64,000 bases of DNA from Methylibium sp035762065 (GTDB lineage: Bacteria > Pseudomonadota > Gammaproteobacteria > Burkholderiales > Burkholderiaceae_C), in assembly GCF_035762065.1 (NCBI RefSeq), contig NZ_DASTPW010000040.1, positions 62,001 through 126,000 on the forward strand, given 5' to 3'. Every line of letters begins with the position of its first letter. The stretch's first letter is position 1. Under the pieces are notes generated by a model. That model was not told where the DNA came from and searched no databases. It saw only the letters and a list, made by a program, of their open reading frames with translations. This document shows positions 17,135 to 25,548 of this stretch, piece by piece. Position numbers and translations under genes: made by a program.

Positions 17135-17554
17135 TCACCGGACCCGCGCGCGCAGCCAGTCGGGCAGCGGCGCCGACTTCTGCTGCGGAAAGTCGGTCCA
17201 GACGATCTTCGCGCCGCCGCTCGCGTCGATGCGCTGCGGCGCGGCGGCACTCGACATCGTCACGTAGGTCTCGAGGCTCGTGCGGCCCGGGTTCGCGACG
17301 TAGTGGCGCGCGATCACCTCGCCCGGGTATTCGAACTGGCGGATGAAGTTGCAGAAGGCGTTGACGATCACCGGGCCTTCGCCGTCAGGGTTGGGCGCGC
17401 AGCCGATCGCGTCGAACCAGGCGATGCGCACGATCTCCATGTAGCGGAAGTAGATCGTGTTGTTGACATGGCCCATCGCGTCCATGTCGCCCCAGCGGAT
17501 CGGGATCGTCATCTCGTGCGTAAGCTTCTTCGCCTCGGGCAGGTCGAACCGCAT
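17135..17554 (-). CDS. acyl-CoA thioesterase, hotdog (4HBT) family
   Basis: 139 residues, a single hotdog domain. The catalytic-loop string RWGDMDAMGHVNNTIYFRYM contains the conserved Asp, as in YbgC/4HBT enzymes. It should hydrolyse an acyl-CoA thioester in the cytoplasm; the substrate is not predictable. It follows yceH by 14 bases in the same direction. Confidence 0.88.
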   Translation of the reverse strand: MRFDLPEAKKLTHEMTIPIRWGDMDAMGHVNNTIYFRYMEIVRIAWFDAIGCAPNPDGEGPVIVNAFCNFIRQFEYPGEVIARHYVANPGRTSLETYVTMSSAAAPQRIDASGGAKIVWTDFPQQKSAPLPDWLRARVR

Positions 17555-17568
17555 CGGCAGCCTCCTCG

Positions 17569-18228
17569 TCAGGACAGATCGACGCCGAGCTCGAGCGCGA
17601 GCCGCTGCAGCTGCGCCCGAAGGTGAATCACCTCGGCCTGCAGGCGCTGCTGGTTGGCCTTGAGTGCGGCGATCTCGCCGGCCGCGATCGCATCGCCCGC
17701 CGCGGCCGTCTCGGGCGCCGCGGTGTCCACCGGCCCGCCCAGCAGCTGCGCCCAGCGCGCCTCGCGCGAGCCGACCGCGCGCGCGAGCTTCACGACCAGC
17801 GGGCCGCCCTGTTCGGCCGAGCGCGCCGCGAGTTCGTCGAGGAAGCCCTCGACCGCCGAGATGTCCGCGAAGCGATGCAGCCGCTCGGCGTTGGCGCGCA
17901 GCTCGGCGGCGGTCTGCGGCCCGCGCAGCGCCAGCGTCGCGAGGATGGCGACCGACTGCCCCGGCACGCGCAGCACGCGGCCGAGGTTGTGCTCGTAGCG
18001 CGCGACGCGGCTGCCCGAGCTTTCGATCACCAGGCCCAGCGACTTCAGCTCGTCGATCGCGCCGAGCACCTCGGCGTCGCGCGCCTCGATCACCGGATCG
18101 CGCGCCGTCTTCTGGTTGCAGCCGGCGACCAGCGCGTTGAGCGACAGCGGGTAGCTGTCCGCGACCGTGTGCTGCTTCTCGACGAGCACGCCCAGCACGC
18201 GCAGTTCAAGAAAAGCGAGGACTCTCAT
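17569..18228 (-). CDS. yceH: DUF480/UPF0502 family protein (YceH-like)
   Basis: 219 residues from ATG 18228. Two winged-helix domains: LRVLGVLVEKQHTVADSYPL with NALVAGCNQKTARDPV near the N-terminus, and AILATLALRGPQTAAELR in the middle. A coiled coil closes the C-terminus (ALKANQQRLQAEVIHLRAQL). The family is widespread in Gram-negatives with no settled role; DNA binding is inferred from the fold. Confidence 0.9.
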   Translation of the reverse strand: MRVLAFLELRVLGVLVEKQHTVADSYPLSLNALVAGCNQKTARDPVIEARDAEVLGAIDELKSLGLVIESSGSRVARYEHNLGRVLRVPGQSVAILATLALRGPQTAAELRANAERLHRFADISAVEGFLDELAARSAEQGGPLVVKLARAVGSREARWAQLLGGPVDTAAPETAAAGDAIAAGEIAALKANQQRLQAEVIHLRAQLQRLALELGVDLS

Positions 18229-18280
18229 GCGGCCGGTTCGCCGCACGAGCCCCGCAGGCAGACGCCGCGGACCCGGCTCT

Positions 18281-18326
18281 GCCGGTCCGGCAGCGTCGCC
18301 CCCTCGAGGGGGAGCGCCGAAGGCGC
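18281..18326. repeat. intergenic cluster of three GC-rich hairpins
   Basis: Between the SDR and yceH genes lie three adjacent inverted repeats: GCCGGTCCGGC (18281-18291), CCCCCTCGAGGGGG (18299-18312) and GCGCC-GAA-GGCGC (18314-18326). This arrangement after a stop codon resembles dispersed palindromic intergenic elements of Burkholderiales genomes (from memory). Only one copy is in the window, so dispersal is not shown here. It may act as a terminator or RNA-stability element for the SDR transcript. Confidence 0.45.
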
Positions 18327-18343
18327 AACGGGGGTGGGTGTCA

Positions 18344-19126
18344 TCACACGCCGAAGCCGTCGTCGGCCTGGATCACCGCGCCGTTGATGAAATGGCTCTC
18401 CTTGGCGCACAGCATCAGCAGCGTCGTGTCGAGGTCCTGCGGTTGGCCGATGCGCTTGCGCGGCAGCATCTCGATGAGCTTGCGGCCCTGCTCGGTGTCC
18501 CAGTGGTGGTGGTTGATCTCGGTGTCGATGTAGCCGGGGCAGATCGCGTTCACGTTGATGCCGTACCGACCCCATTCCAGCGCCATCGCGCGGGTCATAT
18601 GCACGACCGCCGCCTTGCTCATGCAGTACACGCCGATCTGGCCGAGCACCTTCAGCCCCGCCATCGACGCGATGTTGACGATGCGCCCGCCGGTGAAGGT
18701 GCCCGGCGCCGCGCCCTTGGCCCTCGCGATCATCCGCTTGCCGACCGCCTGCGCGACGAAGAAGGCGCCGCGCGTGTTCGTGTTCATCACGTAGTTGTAG
18801 TCCTCCGGGCTCACCTCGGTGAGCCGCTGCGTCGTGCTGACGCCGGAGTTGTTGACGAGGATGTCGATCGCGCCGCATTCGGTCTCGGCGTGGGCGACCG
18901 CGGCGACGATGCTCTGCGGGTCGGTGACGTCCAGGCCGACCACATGCGCGTCGCCGCCGGCGCCTTCGATCTCGGCGCGCAGCGTCTTCAGCCGCTCGAT
19001 GCGCCGGCCGGCCAGCACCACCGCGGCCCCGGCCGCCGAAAGCGTGCGCGCGAACTGCGCGCCGAGCCCGCTCGACGCGCCGGTGACCAGGGCCACGCGG
19101 CCCGAAAGATCGATCGCATAGCTCAT
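18344..19126 (-). CDS. short-chain dehydrogenase/reductase (SDR)
   Basis: 260 residues from ATG 19126. Classical SDR: cofactor motif TGASSGLG (about 16-23), NNSG (NNAG variant), catalytic Ser in VNIASMAG, YCMSK for Tyr and Lys, and CPGYIDTEIN. AGRRIERL after beta-2 suggests NADP(H) preference. Substrate unknown; it resembles FabG-like 3-oxoacyl reductases. Monocistronic in appearance, followed by the hairpin cluster. Confidence 0.9.
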   Translation of the reverse strand: MSYAIDLSGRVALVTGASSGLGAQFARTLSAAGAAVVLAGRRIERLKTLRAEIEGAGGDAHVVGLDVTDPQSIVAAVAHAETECGAIDILVNNSGVSTTQRLTEVSPEDYNYVMNTNTRGAFFVAQAVGKRMIARAKGAAPGTFTGGRIVNIASMAGLKVLGQIGVYCMSKAAVVHMTRAMALEWGRYGINVNAICPGYIDTEINHHHWDTEQGRKLIEMLPRKRIGQPQDLDTTLLMLCAKESHFINGAVIQADDGFGV

Positions 19127-19364
19127 GACAAAACCCTTGTTCGTGAGGCCCACGCCTGCGCCGCGGGCCGAGGCTCGGGACTATGGCACGCAAGCTTTTC
19201 CGGCTCGGGTCCGCGACTTGCCCCGACGCCCGCGCCGCCGCCAGTTCGCTTTGCGCTGCATCCGGTCGCAGCGGGCCTGCGTATGGGGCGGCACACGCTG
19301 CCAACCCGCGGGTGATCGGGGGCGTGGCTCGTCCTCGCCCTTCGTCATCGAACCAGGAGACACC

Positions 19365-20957
19365 ATGACATCTCTCGCGCACCCCCGCCACGCGCTGGCT
19401 GCTGCCCTCGGCGCCGCCGCACTCGCCGCGACCAGCGGCGCCGCGCTCGCATCGAGCCACCGCGAGGCTCCGGCGATCACGAACTCGCCGAAGGTCGACA
19501 GCACCGACTTCTACATGTTCCGCAGCTACGAAGCGGGCCGCGACGGCTACGTGACGCTGATCGCGAACTACTTTCCGCTGCAGGACGCCTACGGCGGCCC
19601 CAACTACTTCAAGATGGATCCGAACGCGCTGTACGAGATCCACATCGACAACAACGGCGACGCCCGCGAAGACATCACCTTCCAGTTCAAGTTCAGGAAC
19701 ACGCTGGCCGACATCAAGGTGCCCGCGCTCGGGGCGGAGGTCTCGATCCCGCTGTCTCAGGGCGGCACGATCACCGAGGTCAACAGCCCGAACTCGAACG
19801 TGCGGGAGCAGTTCACGCTCGACATCGTCCGCGGCGACCGCCGCACCGGCACCAAGGCCGCGGTCGTGAACGCCTCCGGCGGCGCGGCGCTGTTCGACAA
19901 GCCGGTCGACAACATCGGCAGCAAGACCTTCCCGAACGGCTACGCGGCCTACGCGGCGCAGCACGTCTACACCGCCACCATCCCCGGCTGCGCGATGCCC
20001 GCCAAGGTGTTCGCAGGCCAGCGCAAGGAAGGCTTCGCGGTCAACCTCGGCACGATCTTCGATCTGGTCAATGCGCCGCTCGCGGTGATCACCGACCCGA
20101 CGCTGATCGGCGCGGTGCCCAACACCATCGGCAACAAGAACGTCACCTCGCTCGCGGTCGAAGTGCATCGCGACTGCCTGACGGTCGCCGCCGGCGCGAC
20201 CGGCACCAACGCGGTGATCGGCGGCTGGCAGACGGCCAGCCTGCGCCAGGGCCAGCTGCTTTCGGGCTCGCCGCGCAGCGGCTACGACACGCGCTCGCTC
20301 AACGTGGGCCCGTGGGTGCAGGTCTCGCGTCTGGGCAGCCCGCTGGTCAACGAGGTGGTCATCGGCGTGAAGGACAAGGACCGCTTCAACGCCAGCAAGC
20401 CGAGCGCCGACGCGCAGTTCGCGCAGTACGTGACCAACCCGACGCTGCCGGTGCTCATCAGCGCCGTGCAGAACCTGGGCGCGGCCGCGCCCACCAACGC
20501 CGGCCGGGGCGACCTGGTCGCCGCCTTCCTCACCGGCATCCAGGGCGTGAACCAGCTGACGACGGTGACGCCTTCGGAGATGCTGCGGCTCAACACGGCC
20601 ATCCCGCCGGTCGCGTTCGCGCAGCAGAACCGGCTCGGCATCGTCGGCAACATCCTCGCCGCAGGCAGCGACAACGCCGGCTTCCCCAACGGCCGCCGGC
20701 CCAAGGACGACGTGGTCGACATCGCGCTGGTCGCGGTGATGGGCGGGCTGTGCGTGGCCAACGGCACGACCGACGCGCTGAAGTTCGGCGCAGCCTGCAA
20801 CCCCAGCGCGGTTGCGGCGCCGCTGCGCGCCAACGGCACGAACGGCATCCCGACGGTGTTCAACCTGCACGACGCGGTCGATCAGGCGGCCGAGACCTTC
20901 CTGCCCGGCTTCCCCTACCTCAACACCCCGCTGCCCGGCACGCCGCCCGCGCCGTGA
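19365..20957 (+). CDS. DUF4331 family secreted protein
   Basis: 530 residues; ATG 19365 with AGGAGA upstream. Signal peptide ends at ALASSHREA. The mature N-terminus SSHREAPAI followed by DSTDFYMFRSYE is the DUF4331 hallmark, and the long body (DNNGDAREDITFQFKFRN, GVKDKDRFN, GRRPKDDVVDIAL) fits the family. Function unknown; it should be periplasmic or extracellular. First gene of a four-gene set with a small lipoprotein, a TPR protein and a HupE/UreJ-type membrane protein. The 238-bp region upstream (19127-19364) shows no other gene. Confidence 0.9.
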   Translation: MTSLAHPRHALAAALGAAALAATSGAALASSHREAPAITNSPKVDSTDFYMFRSYEAGRDGYVTLIANYFPLQDAYGGPNYFKMDPNALYEIHIDNNGDAREDITFQFKFRNTLADIKVPALGAEVSIPLSQGGTITEVNSPNSNVREQFTLDIVRGDRRTGTKAAVVNASGGAALFDKPVDNIGSKTFPNGYAAYAAQHVYTATIPGCAMPAKVFAGQRKEGFAVNLGTIFDLVNAPLAVITDPTLIGAVPNTIGNKNVTSLAVEVHRDCLTVAAGATGTNAVIGGWQTASLRQGQLLSGSPRSGYDTRSLNVGPWVQVSRLGSPLVNEVVIGVKDKDRFNASKPSADAQFAQYVTNPTLPVLISAVQNLGAAAPTNAGRGDLVAAFLTGIQGVNQLTTVTPSEMLRLNTAIPPVAFAQQNRLGIVGNILAAGSDNAGFPNGRRPKDDVVDIALVAVMGGLCVANGTTDALKFGAACNPSAVAAPLRANGTNGIPTVFNLHDAVDQAAETFLPGFPYLNTPLPGTPPAP

Positions 20958-20979
20958 CCGCCAGCCACCAGGAGATGCC

Positions 20980-21294
20980 ATGAACAGCGCTCATGAAAGC
21001 TTGAGGGCCACGAGGAACCGGCGGCGCGTCGCGGCGACGCTGGCGGTCGCGAGCGTCGCCCTGCTGTCCGCCTGCTTTGGCGGCGGCGACGACGACGCGC
21101 CCGCCTACGACTACAACACCGCGGCCGCACCGCCCGAAAGCGCCGCGGCCAACAGCGGCGGCTTCCTCGACTTCGTCGCCGCGCTCGGCGGCTCGTCGCT
21201 CGAAGGCCGCGAGCCCTTCGACCTCTCGGCCTTCAACCCGCCGACCGACAACGCCGACACGCTCGAGCCGGCGCGCACCTCGATCGACCAGTGA
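20980..21294 (+). CDS. small lipoprotein
   Basis: 104 residues, start 22 bases after the DUF4331 stop with GGAGA upstream. Lipobox LLSAC at about residues 28-32, then GGGDDD and a low-complexity acidic tail. No domain is recognised. The position between the DUF4331 and TPR genes, with the hairpin array right behind it, suggests co-expression with DUF4331. Confidence 0.75.
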   Translation: MNSAHESLRATRNRRRVAATLAVASVALLSACFGGGDDDAPAYDYNTAAAPPESAAANSGGFLDFVAALGGSSLEGREPFDLSAFNPPTDNADTLEPARTSIDQ

Positions 21295-21314
21295 TCCTCG
21301 TCGATCGATGAACC

Positions 21315-21402
21315 AGGGCCGGCCCATGCCGGCCCTTTGCTCCGCAGGGCCGGCCACGCGTCGGCCCTTTGCTCCGCAGGGCCGGCCATGCGCCGGCCCT
21401 TT
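21315..21402. repeat. three tandem terminator-like hairpins
   Basis: Three copies of a unit of 31-32 bases start at 21315, 21346 and 21378. Each is AGGGCCGGCC, a short loop, then the complementary GGCCCTTT, and the first two are joined by GCTCCGC. Stem cores are identical and loops differ (CATG, ACGCG, ATGCG types). Each could fold as a GC stem followed by T residues. The array lies between the small lipoprotein and the TPR gene and could attenuate transcription into the latter. Confidence 0.7.
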
Positions 21403-21418
21403 CTACACTCGCCGCCCG

Positions 21419-22597
21419 ATGAAGAACCTGCTGTCGTCGACGCTCGCGGTGCTGCTCGCCGGCGGTGCCTTCGCCGCGCCGCTGCTGCCGCGCGGCGACG
21501 ACGAGATCGTCGAGGTGCTGCCCGTCACGGGCGGGTACGCGGCCGAACAGAAGAAGCTGCGCCGCCAGCTCGCCCAGCAGCCGCGCGACGCGACGACCGC
21601 GCTCGCGCTGTCGCGCAGCACGCTGGCCCGCGCGCGCCACGACGGCGATGCGCGGCTCGCCGGCCAGGCGCTCGGCGCGCTCGCGGCCTGGGACGGCGAC
21701 GCGAACGCGCCGGTCGAGATCCGCCTGCAGCGCGCGGTGCTGCGCCAGTACCTGCACGAGTTCGACGCCTCCGTCGCCGAACTCGAAGGCCTGCTGCGCG
21801 CCTCGCCGCGCCATCCGCAGGCGCTGCTGACGCTGGCGACCGTCCTGCGGGTGCAGGGCCGCTACGACGAATCGGACGCGCAATGCCTGCGCCTGACCGA
21901 CGCCGGCGCGCCGCTCTACGCGCGCGCCTGCCTCGCCGAGAACCGCGGCCTGCGCGGCGAGTGGGACGCGGCCCGGCGCGAGTTCGACGCGCTGATCGCC
22001 GCGCAGCCGGCCAACGCGGGCTGGGTCAACTGGATCCGCACCAGCCTCGGCGAACTCGAGGCCCGCGCCGGCCGGCCTCAGCAGGCCGCCGCGACGCTGC
22101 GCGCGGCGCTGAAGGACGCGGACGACAGCTACACCCGCTTCGCGCTCGCCGACGTGCTGATCGACCAGCAGCGCTGGGCCGAGGCGCGCCAGTTGCTCGG
22201 CAGCACGCCGCTCGAGCTCGACAGCGAAGCCTCGCTGCTGCGCCGCGCGATCGTCGCGGCGGCCGCGAAGACCGACGACGCGGCGGCGCTGCGCGAGACG
22301 ATGGCCGCGCGCTACGCGCAGTCGGCGCTGCGGCCGGAGGCGGTGAACGTGCACGCGCGCGAGCGCTCGCGCTTCGCGCTGGAGGTCGCAGGCGACGCGG
22401 CGCGTGCGCTCGCGCTGGCGCGCGTCAACCTCGAGAGCCAGCGCGAGCCGGTGGATTTCGTCGTGATGGACCGCGCCGCGCGCGCGGCGGGCGACGCGAA
22501 GGCGCAAGCCGAGGTCGCGGCGCTCGCCGAGCGCGTCGGCCTGCGCGACGCGCGGCTCAGCGAGCCGGCGAAGGCGGCCGCGAAGGGCCGGTCTTGA
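21419..22597 (+). CDS. tetratricopeptide-repeat secreted protein
   Basis: 392 residues, start chosen at ATG 21419 (MKNLLSSTLAVLLAGGAFA signal peptide). The mature part is alpha-helical with TPR-like repeats: LARARHDGDARLAGQALGAL, ALLTLATVLRVQGRYDESDA, RAGRPQQAAATLRAALKDA. It is a probable protein-interaction scaffold in the periplasm. Its TGA overlaps the TTG start of the HupE/UreJ-type gene. Confidence 0.82.
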   Translation: MKNLLSSTLAVLLAGGAFAAPLLPRGDDEIVEVLPVTGGYAAEQKKLRRQLAQQPRDATTALALSRSTLARARHDGDARLAGQALGALAAWDGDANAPVEIRLQRAVLRQYLHEFDASVAELEGLLRASPRHPQALLTLATVLRVQGRYDESDAQCLRLTDAGAPLYARACLAENRGLRGEWDAARREFDALIAAQPANAGWVNWIRTSLGELEARAGRPQQAAATLRAALKDADDSYTRFALADVLIDQQRWAEARQLLGSTPLELDSEASLLRRAIVAAAAKTDDAAALRETMAARYAQSALRPEAVNVHARERSRFALEVAGDAARALALARVNLESQREPVDFVVMDRAARAAGDAKAQAEVAALAERVGLRDARLSEPAKAAAKGRS

Positions 22598-23769
22598 TCG
22601 CCCGCCGGCTCCTGCGCGCCGCGCTCGCGGTGCTGCTCGCGGCGGCGGGCGGCTCGGCAGCCGCGCACCAGTCGAGCGACGCCTACCTGCGCGCGAGCAG
22701 CGATGCGCAGGGCCGCCTCGCGCTGCAAGTGGACGTGGCGCTGCGCGACCTCGACGTGGTGCTCGATCTCGACCGCGACGCCGACGGCCGGCTCGCCTGG
22801 GGCGAGGTGCGCACGCGCGAGGACGAGATCGCCGGGCACGTCGCGGCGCACCTGCGGCTGAACGACGGCCGCTGCCAGCTGCAGGCGCAGCCCGGCCTGG
22901 CGCTCGACCGCAAGGCCGACGGCGTCTACGCGGTGCTGCGCTATGCCAGCGATTGCGCGGCCGTGCCGGCGCCGGTGCTCGCGTACGGGCTGTTCCGCGA
23001 GTCCGACCCGACGCATCGCGGGCTGCTCGCGGTGCTCGACGCCGACGGCAGGCCGACCGGCGCATTGCGCAGCCTGCCGCCGGGCGCGGCGCCGGTGGCG
23101 CTGAGCCTCGCGGCGAGCGGTGCACCGAGCGGCACCGAGAGCGAGCCGGCACAGGCGCCGCACGACGCGCGCAGCGGCTTCCTCGAGGGCTTCTTCGGCA
23201 GCGGGCTGCACCACATCCTGATCGGCCCCGACCACGTGCTGTTCATCGTCTGCCTGCTGCTGCCGCTGGTGCTGCTCGGCACGAAGGGCGCCCCGTGGCG
23301 GCCGACCGCGTGGGCGATGGTGGCGCTGGTGACGGCCTTCACCGCCGGCCACTCGATCACGCTGGCGCTCGCCTCGCTGCGCATCGTCGCGCTGTCGCCC
23401 TCGGTCATCGAGCCGCTGATCGCCGCGACGATCGCGCTGACCGCGCTCGACAACGTCAAGCCGCTGCTGCGCGGCCGCCGCGCGCTCGCGGCCTTCGTCT
23501 TCGGCCTGGTGCACGGCTTCGGTTTCGCCGGGCCGCTGATCGAGCTGGACCTCGCGCCGGGCGCGATGGCCTGGGCGCTGCTGCAGTTCAACCTGGGCGT
23601 CGAGGCGGGGCAGCTGGTGGTCGTCGCGCTCGCGACGCTCGTGCTGTGGCCGCTGCGCGGTCGGCCGGCGGCGCGCACCTTGCTGCGAGCCGGCTCGGCG
23701 CTTGCCGGAGTCGTCGCGCTCGTGTGGTTCGCGGAGCGGGTGGTCGGCTTCAAGGTCGTGCCGTTCTGA
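22594..23769 (+). CDS. HupE/UreJ-type membrane protein with secreted N-terminal domain
   Basis: 391 residues with a TTG start overlapping the previous stop (TTGA). Signal peptide to AAAHQSS, then an extracytoplasmic domain of about 170 residues holding an EF-hand-like loop (DLDRDADGRLAWGE), then about six transmembrane helices with family strings GLHHILIGPDHVLFIV, FTAGHSITLALA and LVHGFGFAGPL. HupE/UreJ relatives are metal (nickel/cobalt) permeases; the His residues in GLHH, GPDH, AGHS and VHGFGF are candidate ligands. The substrate here is unknown, and the calcium loop is an inference. Confidence 0.85.
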   Translation: MIARRLLRAALAVLLAAAGGSAAAHQSSDAYLRASSDAQGRLALQVDVALRDLDVVLDLDRDADGRLAWGEVRTREDEIAGHVAAHLRLNDGRCQLQAQPGLALDRKADGVYAVLRYASDCAAVPAPVLAYGLFRESDPTHRGLLAVLDADGRPTGALRSLPPGAAPVALSLAASGAPSGTESEPAQAPHDARSGFLEGFFGSGLHHILIGPDHVLFIVCLLLPLVLLGTKGAPWRPTAWAMVALVTAFTAGHSITLALASLRIVALSPSVIEPLIAATIALTALDNVKPLLRGRRALAAFVFGLVHGFGFAGPLIELDLAPGAMAWALLQFNLGVEAGQLVVVALATLVLWPLRGRPAARTLLRAGSALAGVVALVWFAERVVGFKVVPF

Positions 23770-23774
23770 AGCCG

Positions 23775-23790
23775 GGGCGGTGAGCCGCCC
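23775..23790. terminator. weak hairpin after HupE/UreJ gene
   Basis: GGGCGG-TGAG-CCGCCC, a 6-bp stem 5 bases after the stop, without a T-run. It is possibly the end of the DUF4331 locus transcript. Confidence 0.3.
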
Positions 23791-23868
23791 GCGGTCATCG
23801 AACGACCGTGCTCTTTTGCGAGGCACCCTCGTAAACTTCGCCGCTTTCGCATTGCCAGGACCGCCCGC

Positions 23869-25548
23869 ATGCCCGCCACGTCGCAAGCCCTCCTCGACCA
23901 GTACGGCCCGCGCGAGTCGATGGAGTACGACGTGGTCGTCGTCGGTGCCGGACCCGCCGGCCTGGCCTGCGCGATCCGGCTCAAGCAGATCGACCCGGCG
24001 CTCTCGGTCGTGGTGCTCGAGAAGGGTTCGGAGCCCGGCGCGCACATCCTCTCGGGCGCGGTGATGGACCCGCGCGGCATCGACGAGCTGATCCCCGACT
24101 GGAAGGCGCAGGGCGCGCCGCTGTCGCAGCCGGTCACCGGCGACGACGTGCTGTTCCTCAGCGAGCACGGCGCGACGCGCACGCCCGACTGGCTGGTGCC
24201 GCGCAACCTGCACAACGACGGTTGCTACGTGATTTCGCTCTCCGACGTGGTCAAGTGGCTGGCGCAGCGGGCGGAGGGCCTGGGCGTCGAGATCTTTCCC
24301 GGCTTCGCGGCGGCCGAGATCCTCTACGACGACCAGGGCCGCGTGCGCGGCGTGGCGACCGGCAACCAGGGCGTCGGCAAGGACGGCCAGCCCACCGGCA
24401 GCTTCCAGCTCGGCATGGAGCTGAACGCGAAGTACACGGTGTTCGCCGAAGGCGCGCGCGGCAACCTCGGCCGCGAGCTGTTCGCGAAGTACAAGCTCGG
24501 CGAAGGCCGCGATCCGCAGAGCTTCGCGATCGGCATCAAGGAGCTGTGGGAAGTGCCGGCCGCGCAGGCGAGGCCCGGCCTCGTCGTGCACACCGCCGGC
24601 TGGCCCATGACCGACGACACCTTCGGCGGCGGCTTCCTCTACCACCTGGCCGGCAACAAGGTGACGCTGGGCTTCGTCATCGGCCTCGACTACCGCAACC
24701 CCTACCTTGCGCCCTTCGAGGAGATGCAGCGCTGGAAGACGCACCCGTCGATCCGCGCGCACCTCGAAGGCGGCAAGCGCATCGGCTACGGCGCCCGCGC
24801 GATCAACAACGGCACGCCGCAGTCGCTGCCGAAGACGGTGTTTCCCGGCGGCGCGCTGATCGGCTGCGACGCCGGCTACCTGAACGCCGCGCGCATCAAG
24901 GGCAGCCATGCGGCGATCAAGACCGGCATGCTCTGCGCCGATGCGCTGGCCGAGGCGCTGAAGGCCGGCCGCTCGCACGACGAGCTCGCCGCCTACCCGG
25001 CCGCGTTCGAAGCGAGCTGGCTGCACGAGGAGCTGCAGCAAAGCCGCAACTTCAAGCTCTGGTTCAAGAAGGGCAAGTGGGTCGGCAACCTGATGACCGG
25101 CATCGAGCAGTGGCTGCTGCCGAAGCTCGGCGTCGCGAGCCCGCCGTGGACGCTGCATCAGAAGGTGGCCGACCACGAGGCGCTGCGCCCCGCGTCCGAG
25201 TTCGCGCCGATCGCCTACCCCAGGCCCGACGGCAAGCTCAGCTTCGACAAGTTGAGCTCGGTGTTCATCAGCAACACCAACCACGACGAGCACCAGCCCT
25301 CGCACCTCACGCTGAAGGACGCGAGCGTGCCGGTCGCCACCAACCTCGCCGTCTACGCCGGCCCCGAGAGCCGCTACTGCCCGGCCGGCGTCTACGAGTA
25401 CGTCAAGAACGAGTCGGGCCAGGACCGGCTGCAGATCAACGCGCAGAACTGCGTGCACTGCAAGACCTGCGACATCAAGGACCCGACGCAGAACATCGTC
25501 TGGGTGACGCCGGAGGGCGGCGGCGGGCCGAACTACGCGGGCATGTGA
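23869..25548 (+). CDS. etfD: electron transfer flavoprotein-ubiquinone oxidoreductase
   Basis: 559 residues. Passes electrons from ETF (fatty-acid and amino-acid oxidation) to ubiquinone at the inner membrane. FAD motif VVVGAGPAGLACAIRLK near residue 24; ubiquinone/FAD domain strings SGAVMDPRGIDELIP and GGFLYHLAGNKVTLGFVIGL. Four Cys for the [4Fe-4S] cluster are at about 504, 528, 531 and 534 (YCPAGVYEY and NCVHCKTCDIKDP). The length is normal. Stop overlaps the next gene's GTG. Confidence 0.96.
   Translation: MPATSQALLDQYGPRESMEYDVVVVGAGPAGLACAIRLKQIDPALSVVVLEKGSEPGAHILSGAVMDPRGIDELIPDWKAQGAPLSQPVTGDDVLFLSEHGATRTPDWLVPRNLHNDGCYVISLSDVVKWLAQRAEGLGVEIFPGFAAAEILYDDQGRVRGVATGNQGVGKDGQPTGSFQLGMELNAKYTVFAEGARGNLGRELFAKYKLGEGRDPQSFAIGIKELWEVPAAQARPGLVVHTAGWPMTDDTFGGGFLYHLAGNKVTLGFVIGLDYRNPYLAPFEEMQRWKTHPSIRAHLEGGKRIGYGARAINNGTPQSLPKTVFPGGALIGCDAGYLNAARIKGSHAAIKTGMLCADALAEALKAGRSHDELAAYPAAFEASWLHEELQQSRNFKLWFKKGKWVGNLMTGIEQWLLPKLGVASPPWTLHQKVADHEALRPASEFAPIAYPRPDGKLSFDKLSSVFISNTNHDEHQPSHLTLKDASVPVATNLAVYAGPESRYCPAGVYEYVKNESGQDRLQINAQNCVHCKTCDIKDPTQNIVWVTPEGGGGPNYAGM

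Noticed and set aside
22312..25458. 1048-codon minus-strand ORF opposite HupE/UreJ and etfD
   Set aside because: Antisense shadow of two well-supported genes; composition is Arg/Ala/Asp repeats only.
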